64,000 nt of DNA from positions 2,170,001 to 2,234,000 of the forward strand of contig OY762279.1 of assembly GCA_963665455.1 (NCBI GenBank), given 5' to 3'. Of this stretch, positions 1-8,071 are shown piece by piece (position 1 is the first letter of the stretch; the number at the start of each line of letters is the position of its first letter). The notes beneath the pieces are model-generated. The model saw nothing but the letters and a program-made list of their open reading frames with translations. It had not been told where the DNA came from and did no database searches. The translations under genes and the position numbers were made by a program. Source of the stretch: VXNE01 sp963665455. GTDB taxonomy: Bacteria; Pseudomonadota; Gammaproteobacteria; Pseudomonadales; Azotimanducaceae.

Positions 1-37
1 CCGCACCTATGGCGTGAACCTCTCCTATCGTTGGTAG
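1..37 (+). CDS. C-terminal end of a TonB-dependent receptor (partial)
   Basis: The window opens inside a frame that reads RTYGVNLSYRW and stops at TAG (35-37). Alternating polar and hydrophobic residues ending in an aromatic residue directly before the stop are the hallmark of the last beta strand of an outer-membrane barrel; the terminal aromatic is the BAM recognition signal. TonB-dependent receptors commonly end in this way (G-x-x-x-x-Y-x-W/F). Only 11 codons are visible, so the substrate and even the exact barrel family are inference. Confidence 0.5.
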   Translation, partial: RTYGVNLSYRW

Positions 38-273
38 TCCCGTCGCCCCCTGGTTCTCCCCTCGGGACTGCGGGCGTTCCGCGCTCGGAAGTCGTGCGCC
101 GGACGTCCGTGGTCCCGTTTTTCGAGCCGTCCAGAAATCCAGCGTGGTTGCCGCCACCTGCTACGCCTGCACAACCCACCCGCGGAAGGTGTTCTTGCAG
201 AACGCCCCTATTGCCAGCGTCCAGCGGGGAGCGTGCGTGGGGCGATCTAACCCGCGAGCTCGGTCCGTCAGCT

Positions 274-657
274 TCACCCCACGTACGTCGCCACCCACCA
301 GACGTTGCCGAACGCCCGAAACCCGCAGCCGCGCTCACCGTACGGTTTGTCCTCCGGCGGCGTGATCGACTCGGCGCTCGCGTCCATGGCGCGGCGGTAC
401 ACGGCATCGACGTCCTCGACGTAAACGTAAACGGATGCCCAGGTGGGCTCGTGTCCGGGGGGCAGTTCGCCCGCCTCGACCACCAACGCGCTGTCCCCGA
501 GCGCCATCTCGACGTGCGCGCCGCGCCGGCCCGGCATCTCGTGCCGCTCGACCTCGTGCGCGCCGAACACGGTGGCGAGAAACTCGGGCAGTTCGTAGGC
601 GCCGTACAGGTAGGGGCGCACGGTGCCGAAACCGTGCCGGACGTGGCGCTCTGGCAT
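274..657 (-). CDS. VOC (glyoxalase/bleomycin-resistance) family protein
   Basis: A 127-residue protein starting MPERHVRHGF, preceded by a good ribosome-binding site (GAGAGGAGAAG, 5-8 bases upstream). The length, the opening 'TVRPYLY' strand, the central 'VVEAGELP' strand and the closing 'RAFGNVWWVATYVG' strand fit a single-module VOC protein of the PhnB/glyoxalase-like type with paired beta-alpha-beta-beta-beta units. These proteins bind a divalent metal and act as isomerases, dioxygenases or drug-binding proteins; substrate cannot be read from the sequence. The longer frame upstream of this start is antisense to the next gene and was not used. Confidence 0.7.
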   Translation of the reverse strand: MPERHVRHGFGTVRPYLYGAYELPEFLATVFGAHEVERHEMPGRRGAHVEMALGDSALVVEAGELPPGHEPTWASVYVYVEDVDAVYRRAMDASAESITPPEDKPYGERGCGFRAFGNVWWVATYVG

Positions 658-822
658 GTCTCTTCTCCTCTCTTGCCGCCCTAGATCGCCTTGCGGCGCG
701 GCTCCCCGGTATCCTGCCGAGGCGAGCTGCGGCATGGTACTCGAAGGACCGACGGGCGCACGCTTGATAGTCTTCCACCGAACTTCAATCCGACGGCGCG
801 CAGCGTCAGCGAGGTCACGCGA

Positions 823-2058
823 ATGACAGCCAATGCCGACGAGGCCACCGCCGAAACGGCGGTAGCAGCCCTTTCCGCAGCGAGCGGTCGCTGGGACGTC
901 GAAATCCAATCCTCCTACGGCAACCTCCCGGCCGTCTTCCACGTCACCGAGGCCGGCGGCTCGATCACCGGGACGGTGGCGGGCAGCATGTTCGAGACGA
1001 TGCCCATCGAGGAGGGCTTGATCGACGGAAATCGGGCGGAGTGGAAGGTGAGCGCGACCCAGCCGATGCCCATGACACTGGAGTTCGCGGTGACGTTCGA
1101 CGGCGACTCGGTGAGCGGTACGGCGCAATTCGGGGAGTACGGCGAGGGTGCGGTCTCCGGGTCGCGGGGTTCCCGCGACGATGCCGCCGAGGAGAGCCCA
1201 GCCGCGACTGCGGCGACAATCCCCGTCGAGACGAGACGCACCGCAACGGTGCCGCCCCACGAGATCAGCCCGCAACTCCGCCCCGTGGTCGAGGAGCTGG
1301 GCCTGGTCGAGAACTGCCGCGAGCTAGCGGAAGAGGGCTGGACGATCGTCGAGAATGCCGCCGACCCGGCGTTCGTGGCGCGGCTGCGCCAGACCATCCT
1401 CGCGACGGCGGAGATCGACGACGCCGGCAATGGCAACGTCTATAGCGCGCTCGCGAAGGACCCGGTGTACGCCGAAGCGACCCTGAACCCGAAGGTGATG
1501 GCCCTGGCCGAGTTTTCCGTCGGCCGGGGATTCCTGCTCGGCAGCCTGATCGCCACCGTCCGCGCGAAGGGCAACCCGGCGCTGGCCGTGCACTGCGACC
1601 AGGACATGTTCCCGGCACCCCTTCCCGAGCACAACATGATGCTGACGGCGTGCTGGGCCTGCGACGATTTCACGAAGGAGGGCGGCGCCACGCTCGTGGT
1701 CCCCGGCACCGGGGCCCTGCTGCGCCACCCGACCGACGAGGAATCCGCGGCGGCCGTCGAGCGGGCGGTCGCGATGGAGTGCCCGGCGGGCTCCGTCGCC
1801 CTCTGGGACGGCCGCGTCTGGCACGGCAACTGGCCGCGCAACATCGACGGACAACGCGTCGTCCTCCACGCCTCCTATTACCGCGTCCTGCTGCGCCAGG
1901 GCGACAACTACTCGGACATCGCGGACGAACTCATCGAGCGCTACGGCACGCCCATGTCGCAGCTCCTGGGCGAGGAGGACTACTTCTACAAGAAGGACTT
2001 CGACTATGTGGGCGACTACGCGAAGTTCGTGCGGACTTTGAACAACGCGAAGAGTTGA
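823..2058 (+). CDS. Phytanoyl-CoA dioxygenase (PhyH) family Fe(II)/2-oxoglutarate oxygenase with N-terminal beta-barrel-like domain
   Basis: 411 residues; ATG at 823 follows GAGG by 8 bases. Residues about 18-115 form a compact beta-rich module (GRWDVEI...GSITGTV...SVSGTAQFG) resembling the small lipocalin-like add-on domain seen on many environmental enzymes. Residues about 140-400 are the PhyH oxygenase: His257-x-Asp259 and His334 (in VWHGN) supply the metal triad, and the downstream Arg of GQRVVLH probably binds 2-oxoglutarate. The C-terminus (YYRVLLRQGDNY, GEEDYFYKKDFDYVG) is typical of PhyH proteins in catabolic gene sets. The substrate is unknown; the family hydroxylates acyl-CoAs and many small metabolites. 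The next gene (serine hydrolase) is on the same strand after a 76-base gap. Confidence 0.85.
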   Translation: MTANADEATAETAVAALSAASGRWDVEIQSSYGNLPAVFHVTEAGGSITGTVAGSMFETMPIEEGLIDGNRAEWKVSATQPMPMTLEFAVTFDGDSVSGTAQFGEYGEGAVSGSRGSRDDAAEESPAATAATIPVETRRTATVPPHEISPQLRPVVEELGLVENCRELAEEGWTIVENAADPAFVARLRQTILATAEIDDAGNGNVYSALAKDPVYAEATLNPKVMALAEFSVGRGFLLGSLIATVRAKGNPALAVHCDQDMFPAPLPEHNMMLTACWACDDFTKEGGATLVVPGTGALLRHPTDEESAAAVERAVAMECPAGSVALWDGRVWHGNWPRNIDGQRVVLHASYYRVLLRQGDNYSDIADELIERYGTPMSQLLGEEDYFYKKDFDYVGDYAKFVRTLNNAKS

Positions 2059-2134
2059 GTCACAAGTGCCCTCAACTCCATTACGATAGCCAGACTCCCA
2101 TATCGTTACCGCACTCGAATCGAAAGGTGATCCC

Positions 2135-3415
2135 ATGGCACGAACGCGTCTCAAGAACCTCAGCCGCCGTGATTTCGGCAAGCTCTCGATGGTGGCGCTC
2201 GGTGGCGCGCTGGCGGGCGTTTCCCGGGCGGGCCCTAGCGATGCGTCGTCGTCGGCCCAGATTCACGGCGAAGTAGCCCCCGGCTTCGAGCCGGTACGAG
2301 ACGCCTTCGCCGCCAACTTCGAGCAGCATGGCGACGTCGGCGCGGCGTTCAGCCTCTATCACCGGGGCGTGAAGGTGGTCGATCTCTGGGGCGGCGTGGC
2401 GGACGTGGAGACCGGCCGGCCCTGGGCGGAGGACAGCGTCATCCTGGTGTTCTCGAGCACGAAGGGGGCCACCGCGATCTGTGCGCACCTGCTGGCCCAG
2501 CGGGGCGAGCTGGATCTCGATGCCCCGGTGGCCGAGTACTGGCCCGAGTTCGCCGCGGCCGGCAAGCAGGACATCCCGGTGCGCTGGCTGCTGTCCCACC
2601 AGGTCGGCCTCCCGGTCTTCGACAATCCGATGACGGTGGAGGATTGGCTGGCGTGGGATCCGCCCGTCCAGGCACTCGCGGCCCAGAAGCCGGTGTGGGA
2701 AGCGGGAACCGTGCATGGCTACCACGCGGGCACCTACGGCTGGCTCGTCGGCGAGGTGATCCGCAGGGTCAGCGGCAAGAGCGTGGGCACGTTCTTTGCC
2801 GACGAGGTCGCGGCCCCCCTCGGCCTCGACTTCTGGATCGGCCTGCCCGAGAGCGAGGAGCACCGGGTGGTGCCGATGATCGGGATCGACCTACAGGACG
2901 GCGAGATCGACGAGCAGGCGCAGACGGAGAGGAGGCGCGCGCTCCTCGAAGCCGCCAGGGAGCCGGATTCGCTCCTCAACCGACCATCGACCACGGAGCC
3001 GCTGGACATGAACACCCGGGCGTTCCGCGCCGCCGAGATCCCCGCCGGGAACGGCGTCACGGACGCGCGCTCGCTGGCGCGCATGTACGCGTCCCTGATC
3101 GGCGACGGCGTCGACGGCGTGCGGCTGCTCAACGACGAGACCGTCGCGCGGGCGTCCGCCGAGGCGTCCGATGGCCGCGACGAGGTGATGCGGATCCGGA
3201 CACGCTTCGGGCTCGGCTTCTCGCTCGACATGGACGGCAGCCTCGGCCAGGAGGGCGCGTTCGGGCACGGGGGCGCGGGCGGCTCGCTCGGATTCGCGGA
3301 CCCGAAGGCCGAGATCGCATTCGGCTACGTGATGAACAAGATGCAGCTCGTGGCGACCGACGACCCCCGCACGCTCAACTTGATCGCGGCCGCGCACGAG
3401 TCGCTAAAGGCATAA
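2135..3415 (+). CDS. Tat-exported serine hydrolase of the beta-lactamase class C/EstB family
   Basis: 426 residues. The N-terminus carries a twin-arginine type signal (SRRDFGKLSMVALGGALAG), so export to the periplasm in folded form is likely. The catalytic SxxK tetrad is Ser107-Ser-Thr-Lys110, and Tyr196 (in GYHAGTYGW) is the general-base tyrosine of the YxN/YxG motif; the distal His/Lys-x-Gly box is probably HGGAGG near residue 380. Length and order match the EstB/class C beta-lactamase-like esterases and D-aminopeptidases rather than true resistance enzymes. RBS GAAAGG lies 5-10 bases before ATG. Ester, amide or lactone hydrolysis is expected; substrate unknown. Confidence 0.85.
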   Translation: MARTRLKNLSRRDFGKLSMVALGGALAGVSRAGPSDASSSAQIHGEVAPGFEPVRDAFAANFEQHGDVGAAFSLYHRGVKVVDLWGGVADVETGRPWAEDSVILVFSSTKGATAICAHLLAQRGELDLDAPVAEYWPEFAAAGKQDIPVRWLLSHQVGLPVFDNPMTVEDWLAWDPPVQALAAQKPVWEAGTVHGYHAGTYGWLVGEVIRRVSGKSVGTFFADEVAAPLGLDFWIGLPESEEHRVVPMIGIDLQDGEIDEQAQTERRRALLEAAREPDSLLNRPSTTEPLDMNTRAFRAAEIPAGNGVTDARSLARMYASLIGDGVDGVRLLNDETVARASAEASDGRDEVMRIRTRFGLGFSLDMDGSLGQEGAFGHGGAGGSLGFADPKAEIAFGYVMNKMQLVATDDPRTLNLIAAAHESLKA

Positions 3416-3428
3416 CGACGTCGTCGAT

Positions 3429-3459
3429 GAGGTGGGCCGGCTAAAGCACGGCCCGCCTC
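3429..3459. terminator. Probable bidirectional hairpin terminator
   Basis: An 11-base stem (GAGGTGGGCCG / CGGCCCGCCTC, one G-U type mismatch) with a 9-base loop lies exactly between the convergent serine hydrolase and cytochrome c genes and includes part of the cytochrome stop region. No long T run follows on either side, so termination strength is uncertain. Confidence 0.5.
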
Positions 3460-3784
3460 ACGGACAGGGCGACTGCTCCGCGTAGAACGCCGCGAGGTCC
3501 TCCACGTCCTGGTCCGTCAGGTTCGCAACGAACGGCTGCATCGTCACGTCGACGCGCTCCCCGTCCCGGAAAGCGCGGATCTGGTTCACCAGATAGAGCC
3601 GCTGCTGGCCGGCGAGGCTTGGCCACAGGGGATTGATCGAAATCCCCTTCGGCCCGTGACACGCGGCGCACAGCGCGGCCTTGGCACGGCCGGCGTCCGC
3701 GTCGCCGACCCCCTGGGCGAGGGCGGCGTGGGCGGCGAGCACCGCCGTGGCCAGGCCGATCCATCGAATGATCCTCATGCACAT
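3458..3784 (-). CDS. Periplasmic class I cytochrome c
   Basis: About 108 residues with a Sec signal peptide (IIRWIGLATAVLAAHAALAQ) and one heme-binding CAACH motif, followed by a distal methionine candidate in 'VTMQPFVANL'. The size and the 'YLVNQIRAFRDGER' helix are typical of cytochromes c4/c5-like diheme halves and short c-type donors. It directly follows norB; the frame also allows an ATG at 3793 that overlaps the norB stop as ATGA, and an ATG at 3778. I chose 3784 because GGAGG sits 9 bases upstream. Inference: it donates electrons to, or buffers, the nitric oxide reductase. Confidence 0.8.
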   Translation of the reverse strand: MCMRIIRWIGLATAVLAAHAALAQGVGDADAGRAKAALCAACHGPKGISINPLWPSLAGQQRLYLVNQIRAFRDGERVDVTMQPFVANLTDQDVEDLAAFYAEQSPCP

Positions 3785-3789
3785 CTCCG

Positions 3790-5247
3790 TCATCCTCCGG
3801 CAGGTGCCGCCTGCGGGGCGGCGAGGGACTTGATGGGCCGCGTCTCCCGCGCCCCGGCCCGGACGAAATCGACCAACAGCAGCACGAGGCCCGCCGTCAT
3901 CAGCACGCCGAACGCGAGCCGCCACCACATCGCCTGTATGAACCACGGCTGCGTCTGTCCGGCGAAGTAGGCCTCCCAGGTGGATCCGCCCACGGCCCGC
4001 TCGACGAAGGATTGTTCGTAGCCCGCGATCAGGAGCGCGATGGTCATGCCCACCATGCCGATGTGCAGGAGCGCCAGCGCCCACTTCCAGCGCCAGGCGC
4101 CGTCCATGCCGGCGGACATCCACACGTTGCCGCGCAGGCGCTGGACGACGAGATAGAGGACCGCCACCACGATGGTGGTGTAGGCCCCGAAGAACGCGAG
4201 GTGCCCGTGGGACGAGGACCACTGCGTCCCGTGCGTGTACAGGTTGATCTGCGGCAGGGTCTGCATGAACCCCCATACCCCGGCCCCCAGGAAGTTGCCG
4301 AACGCGTGCGCAATCAGCCAGGCGAGCGCCGGATGGTTGTTGGACCGGAAGTTGTGCCGCCCGGCGTCGTACACCGCGTGTACGACCATCGCCACCAGCG
4401 GCACCGGTTCGAGCGCGGAGAAGAAGCCGCCGATGCCGAGCCAGTACTCCGGCGTCCCGATCCAGAAGTAGTGGTGGCCGAGCCCGAGGATCCCGGAGCC
4501 GAACATCAGCGCCACCTCTATGTAGAGCCACGTCGTGACGATGCGGCGCCGCGCGCCCAGGGTCTTGATGAGTCCCCAGGCCATGATGCAGCCGACGAGC
4601 ACCTCCCAGGTCGCCTCCACCCACAGGTGGATCACCCACCACCACCAGTACTGGTCCATCGGCAGGTTCGTCGTGTAGAACATCCCCGCGAGATACAGCC
4701 CGGCCAGCGCGATGAGGTCGAGCACCAGCACGCCCGAGATGCCGCTCCAGCGCCCGGCCACGAACGTGCCGGCGACGTTGTAGAAGATCGCCACCATGCA
4801 CAGGACGATGCCGATGTCCGCCCAGCGCGGTGCCTCGATGTACTCCCGGCCCTCGTTGATGAGCCACAGCGTCCACGGCTCGCCCGGGCCGCTCTGCACC
4901 ACTAGGTAGACGACGACCACCACCGTCACCGCGACGGTCAGCACCCAGAACGTCGCCTCGGCGATGCGTGGGCCGATGAGCGCCACGCCGGATTCGTCCT
5001 CCACCAGCCAGAAGATGGACCCGATGAAGCCGTACAGCATCCACACCACCATGGCGTTGATGTGGACCATCCGGTTCACGTTGAAGTCGAGCACGCCGAA
5101 CAGGAAATCCGGCCAGAGGAACTGCGCGGCGGCCAGCAGGCCGAACAGCATCTGGGCGAGGAACAGCACCATCGCCACGATGAAGTACTTCACCGCCAGC
5201 CGTTGGGCGAAGGTGAGTTCGTGGTAGTGGAGGGCCCCGAGGGTCAT
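3790..5247 (-). CDS. norB: Nitric oxide reductase large subunit (cNOR type), heme-copper oxidase superfamily
   Basis: 485 residues with about 12 hydrophobic segments. Diagnostic residues are visible: His in RMVHINAMVVW (low-spin heme), HLWVE (the FeB His and the Glu found in NO reductases in place of the Tyr-His cross-link), GHHYFWIG (two FeB histidines), and SHGHLAFFGAY (the HxH pair for hemes b3 and b). NorB reduces two NO to N2O at a heme b3-FeB centre using electrons from NorC. Its start overlaps the norC stop as ATGA (5244-5247), showing translational coupling. Length is close to the usual 450-470 residues. A cbb3 oxidase CcoN is excluded by the HLWVE motif. Confidence 0.92.
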   Translation of the reverse strand: MTLGALHYHELTFAQRLAVKYFIVAMVLFLAQMLFGLLAAAQFLWPDFLFGVLDFNVNRMVHINAMVVWMLYGFIGSIFWLVEDESGVALIGPRIAEATFWVLTVAVTVVVVVYLVVQSGPGEPWTLWLINEGREYIEAPRWADIGIVLCMVAIFYNVAGTFVAGRWSGISGVLVLDLIALAGLYLAGMFYTTNLPMDQYWWWWVIHLWVEATWEVLVGCIMAWGLIKTLGARRRIVTTWLYIEVALMFGSGILGLGHHYFWIGTPEYWLGIGGFFSALEPVPLVAMVVHAVYDAGRHNFRSNNHPALAWLIAHAFGNFLGAGVWGFMQTLPQINLYTHGTQWSSSHGHLAFFGAYTTIVVAVLYLVVQRLRGNVWMSAGMDGAWRWKWALALLHIGMVGMTIALLIAGYEQSFVERAVGGSTWEAYFAGQTQPWFIQAMWWRLAFGVLMTAGLVLLLVDFVRAGARETRPIKSLAAPQAAPAGG

Positions 5248-5873
5248 GACGCGTCTCCTCGCAGGTCACCCTGCGGCAGCGGCGTGAAGCCCGCCGGGAA
5301 GCCGTTGGTGTCGATGGCGGACATCCACTTGAGGTAGGCGATCACGGCGCGCACCTCGGCGTCGGTCAGCTCCTGGTTCGGCATGCGCCGCCCGGTGCCG
5401 AACGTGCGCGCGTTGGTTACCGGATCCTTGAGGAACATCGTCATCAGGAGTTCGCGGGCTTGCTCGTTGCCCCAGCCCGGGTCGAGCCAGGCCTTCGTGA
5501 GATCGGGCGCGTAGTAGGCGCCGTTGCCGAGGATGGTGTGGCAGTTCATGCAGTTGCGCGCCTGCACGGTGAGCTTGCCGTGGTCCACCAGCGCCCGCGC
5601 CGCGTCCTCGTCGAGTTCCTCGCCGAACAGGGGCGCCTTCGGTCCGATCACCGGCACCAGGTAGTTGCGTTCATCGTCGAACACGTACCCGATGCGGTGG
5701 TTGATGACCGAATAGGCGGGTACCCGGCCGGCCTCCGCGCCGGCGGCGATGACCGTGAGCGTGTGGAAGGTCAGCATCACCAGGACCACGGCCATGAAGG
5801 CCGTGACGAAGATCGCGCACTTGCGCCAGAAGGACTCGCTTGCCCACCATTCGGTGCCGGGTTGCTCCGCCAT
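5244..5873 (-). CDS. norC: Nitric oxide reductase cytochrome c subunit
   Basis: 209 residues: an N-terminal membrane anchor (KCAIFVTAFMAVVLVMLTF), then a periplasmic monoheme domain with CMNCH followed by TILGNGAYYAPDL, a pattern specific to NorC, and the distal heme ligand Met in GRRMPN. ATG at 5873 is preceded by AGGAGAGG. NorC receives electrons from soluble cytochromes or cupredoxins and passes them to NorB. It is somewhat longer than the common 150-residue NorC because of an insert between the anchor and the heme motif (VPVIGPKAPLFGEELDED), as in NorC-like subunits of some marine bacteria. Confidence 0.92.
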   Translation of the reverse strand: MAEQPGTEWWASESFWRKCAIFVTAFMAVVLVMLTFHTLTVIAAGAEAGRVPAYSVINHRIGYVFDDERNYLVPVIGPKAPLFGEELDEDAARALVDHGKLTVQARNCMNCHTILGNGAYYAPDLTKAWLDPGWGNEQARELLMTMFLKDPVTNARTFGTGRRMPNQELTDAEVRAVIAYLKWMSAIDTNGFPAGFTPLPQGDLRGDAS

Positions 5874-5883
5874 GGTACCTCTC

Positions 5884-6234
5884 CTATTCCGCGGCTCGTC
5901 GAGCCTCCCGCGGCCCGGTGTGTTCGCGCTCCACCCCCTCCTCGCCATGCACCGCCAGCGACAGCCGCCAGATGAATCGGGGCGCGACGAAGTACCCGAT
6001 CAGCAGCAGCGCGATCAGGCCGAGCCACCAGCCCTCGAGGCCGAGCAGCGGCACCAGCGCCAACGCGCAGGCGACCAGGGCCGCGTAGGAGACGAGGGAG
6101 ATGTACGCGAAACGCCGGGACCGGGTCAGCCCCGCCAGGGCGTGAAAGATGGCGTATCCGGCCCCGAAGAGCACCATCGCGCCGCCCACCAGCGCCGCGC
6201 CGGCGATCCCGTGAATCCTGCTTGGATCGACCAT
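5884..6234 (-). CDS. Small nor-cluster membrane protein, unknown function
   Basis: 116 residues with three predicted transmembrane helices (GAALVGGAMVLFGAGYAIF; AALVACALALVPLLG; GLIALLLIGYFVAPRF) and a charged cytoplasmic tail (GEEGVEREHTGPREARRAAE). It lies 10 bases upstream of norC on the same strand and is almost certainly co-transcribed. I do not recognise the family. By position it could be an assembly or accessory factor in the manner of NorD/NorE/NorF-type accessory proteins, but there is no sequence resemblance to claim that. No strong ribosome-binding site is visible before ATG 6234. Confidence 0.6.
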   Translation of the reverse strand: MVDPSRIHGIAGAALVGGAMVLFGAGYAIFHALAGLTRSRRFAYISLVSYAALVACALALVPLLGLEGWWLGLIALLLIGYFVAPRFIWRLSLAVHGEEGVEREHTGPREARRAAE

Positions 6235-6309
6235 CTCGAGAGCCAGATTAGCAGCAGTGGCGGCGCGTTGGAATCACGGCGAAGGTGCCCGTGCGCGCTC
6301 ACGCTCCGA

Positions 6310-6390
6310 TCAATCCATGACGATGACGATGGGCAGCGGCAAGCTGATCTCCAGGAAGCCGAGCAGGAAGATGGTGAGCAGGGCCAGCAT
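6310..6390 (-). CDS. Putative 26-residue hydrophobic peptide at the head of the nor operon
   Basis: A 26-codon frame (starts MLALLTIFLLGFLEI, ends VIVIVMD then TGA) encodes essentially one transmembrane helix. Codons end almost always in G or C, like the real genes around it. It lies 76 bases upstream of the three-TM protein and points the same way as norCB. The ribosome-binding site is weak (GGGGA, about 9 bases upstream). It may be a small accessory subunit like those found with other terminal oxidoreductases, or the surviving N-terminal helix of a lost permease. Confidence 0.35.
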   Translation of the reverse strand: MLALLTIFLLGFLEISLPLPIVIVMD

Positions 6391-6536
6391 TCAAGAAGTC
6401 CCCGCGACACGCCTACGACCAGCCGGTGGTTCACACTCACAACGTAATCCGGATCCCACCGCGGTCGCCCGCCTCTCGGACATCCCCCGGGAAGGACGCA
6501 TCCGAGCCATCGCGTACGCCCGCCACGACCAGCTCC

Positions 6537-6668
6537 CTATGGAACGCAGCGACCCTGCGCATCCCAAATGGGGGCGAAGCGGGTCTTGCCGCCTTCGCAG
6601 GGGTTGAAGGCGTTCCCTTCGAGGTCCCCCCGGTGAACGCGATGCAGCACATCCCCCGCCGCGCAACG
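6537..6668 (-). pseudogene. Remnant of a RES-domain NAD+ phosphorylase toxin gene
   Basis: A 43-codon open stretch between two stops reads DVLHRVHRGDLEGNAFNP followed by a segment containing GGKTRFAPIWDAQGRCVP. The pattern 'hydrophobic-x-RVH ... NAFNP ... G-x-x-RF-x-P-I-x-D-x-x-G-x-x-VP' is that of the N-terminal part of RES proteins (toxins of Res-Xre toxin-antitoxin systems that degrade NAD+). There is no start codon and the frame stops exactly where 'YLY/TLYxA' should follow, so it is a fragment. The rest of 6391-6733 shows no other gene that I can support. Confidence 0.45.
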
Positions 6669-6733
6669 TCACCAAATGCACCGGGCCTGCGGGTCCCCGC
6701 GCGCAGGTGCGTGGTCAGGCCCGTACGCATCCG

Positions 6734-7273
6734 TCAACTCCTTCCGCCGGTCGTTCCGACGCCCTGCACTTCCCGCGCCTCCCCGGTCTCCTGGTCGAAC
6801 ACCCGCCGCGCTTCGTGGGTCATGTCCACGCCGGTCACCCGAACGAACTTGGCCCCCGCAGTGTAGTCGATGGAATGGATCTCGCGAACGTCGAACAGCC
6901 CGGCCTGTCCGGCCGCTAGGCGGAAGGTCCGCACGGGCTGGAGGCGTCCAGCGTCGTCCCCCGTGGCCCAGACCGTCATGTCAGTGTGCCCGGCCGCCTG
7001 GCCATACACCGCCCACGACGCCCCGTGGTCGTGGGGTGGCGACGTGCGCGGCTCCGTCATGTTGTATGCCAGCACGCAGAAGCGGAGTTCCGGATCCTCG
7101 TGTATCTGTTCCATGCCGCCGTCGTTGCCCGGCCCGACGTACCTCGCGCAGAAGTCCCTGTCGCCCAGGAGCGCCTCGAGTTTCTGCCGGACGCGCTCCC
7201 GGCCGGCTCGGTCGTCGCCTTCCCGGAGGATCGCGCGCACGTCGTGGCAGAACTGGGCGAGGGAATAGCCCAT
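6734..7273 (-). CDS. Cupin-fold cysteine dioxygenase-like protein
   Basis: 179 residues of the cysteine/thiol dioxygenase-like cupin type. An all-helical start (YSLAQFCHDVRAILREG) is followed by cupin motif 1 with PPHDHGASWAVYGQ (the HxH metal ligands) and motif 2 with FDVREIHSID (third histidine). These non-heme iron enzymes add O2 to the thiol of cysteine, mercaptopropionate or related compounds. ATG at 7273 is preceded by AGGAGAGG. Its upstream neighbour on the same strand, beyond the toxin-antitoxin insert, is a four-domain rhodanese; cysteine-dioxygenase-like cupins and multi-domain rhodaneses often co-occur, so a joint sulfur-metabolism role is likely. Exact substrate not resolved. Confidence 0.75.
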   Translation of the reverse strand: MGYSLAQFCHDVRAILREGDDRAGRERVRQKLEALLGDRDFCARYVGPGNDGGMEQIHEDPELRFCVLAYNMTEPRTSPPHDHGASWAVYGQAAGHTDMTVWATGDDAGRLQPVRTFRLAAGQAGLFDVREIHSIDYTAGAKFVRVTGVDMTHEARRVFDQETGEAREVQGVGTTGGRS

Positions 7274-7298
7274 GCAACCTCTCCTGTGGTGTTTGGAG

Positions 7299-7335
7299 AG
7301 ACTATGGCCCGGTTGTCCGTTTCCGCAACCGTCAG
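7299..7335. repeat. 37-bp direct repeat, left copy, flanking the toxin-antitoxin module
   Basis: Begins AGACTATGGCCCGGTTGTCC and continues to GTCAG. It is identical over 37 bases to 8072-8108. It lies just upstream of the cupin gene. Confidence 0.9.
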
Positions 7336-7407
7336 GAGATACCGGCAGGAACAGGAAGGCCTTGCAGCGGTCGCTAACGATGCCAGCTGACGACGCGGTG
7401 CGCGGGC

Positions 7408-7722
7408 CTACAGCGAGGCGAGACGCTCGAAGGTGTCCGGGTACTTGTCCGCCATGAGGACCAGGGCGGCGGCGGCGTCCGGTGGCCTCGACCGGCCTTG
7501 CTCCCAGCGCTCCACGGTGCGGACGGGGACGCGGATCATGTGGGCGAAAACCGCGCGGGACACGTCGAGGCGGGACCGGATGCCGCGGATGGTCTCCGGC
7601 GTAAGCTCGGGTAGCGGTCGAGGCTCGACCCGCATGGTGCGGAGCGTAAGCCGGCCGGCCCGGTGCTCGCGGATTTCGCGCAGGCCGTCGAGTACTTCGG
7701 CGGCGATGTTGCGTTCAGTCAT
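7408..7722 (-). CDS. Xre-family antitoxin (HigA-like)
   Basis: 104 residues. The C-terminal half is a helix-turn-helix of the short HigA/antitoxin type (LTPETIRGIRSRL, VSRAVFAHMIRVPVRTVERW, EQGRSRPPDAA), preceded by an N-terminal segment that would wrap the toxin. It overlaps the upstream toxin gene by 8 bases, the inverted toxin-first order typical of HigBA modules. It should neutralise the toxin and repress the shared promoter upstream of 8035. The pair sits between two identical 37-bp repeats. Confidence 0.85.
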   Translation of the reverse strand: MTERNIAAEVLDGLREIREHRAGRLTLRTMRVEPRPLPELTPETIRGIRSRLDVSRAVFAHMIRVPVRTVERWEQGRSRPPDAAAALVLMADKYPDTFERLASL

Positions 7723-8035
7723 TGTCGATTGCCTCCGCTGCCTTGCGCCAAGCCTCGCGTTCGGCGGCCGTCAGGTCGTCCTTGACCCCCTTGGCGTACA
7801 CCGTGAGCAAGTAGATGTGGTCGCGCGCCGTCACCCAGTAGTAGACCACCCGGCTGCCGCCGCGCTTGCCGCGGCCGGACATCGTCCAGCGGATCTTGCG
7901 GATGCCGCCGGTGCCACGGATGATGTCGCCGGCCTCGGGATGGATGCTCAGGAACCCCTGCAACGCGGCGTAGCTGTCGTCGTCGAGATGTCGGGGCAAC
8001 TCCCTGGTGAATGTCGATGTCTCGATGAAGAGCAC
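7715..8035 (-). CDS. RelE/HigB-type toxin
   Basis: 106 residues of the RelE/ParE toxin fold in the HigB-2-like group (residues FIETSTFTRELPRHL at the start; IRKIRWTMSGRGKRGGSRVVYYW in two adjacent strands; IYLLTVYAKGVKDDLTAAE; terminal helix). The conserved basic and aromatic residues around 'GKRGGSRVVYYW' are the ones that contact mRNA in ribosome-dependent mRNA interferases. It is first in the operon; the antitoxin start lies inside its last codons. The length is normal and no disruption is visible. Confidence 0.85.
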   Translation of the reverse strand: MLFIETSTFTRELPRHLDDDSYAALQGFLSIHPEAGDIIRGTGGIRKIRWTMSGRGKRGGSRVVYYWVTARDHIYLLTVYAKGVKDDLTAAEREAWRKAAEAIDND

Positions 8036-8071
8036 GACCGTTGACTATACGCGATCCGCGTAGGCGGGTGA

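Noticed and set aside
274..1275. VOC gene extended upstream to 333 codons
   Set aside because: The extension is antisense to the PhyH gene; ATG 657 has a strong ribosome-binding site and gives the normal VOC length.
3790..5247. Reading the oxidase as cbb3 cytochrome oxidase subunit CcoN
   Set aside because: The HLWVE glutamate at FeB and the adjacent NorC-type cytochrome indicate nitric oxide reductase.
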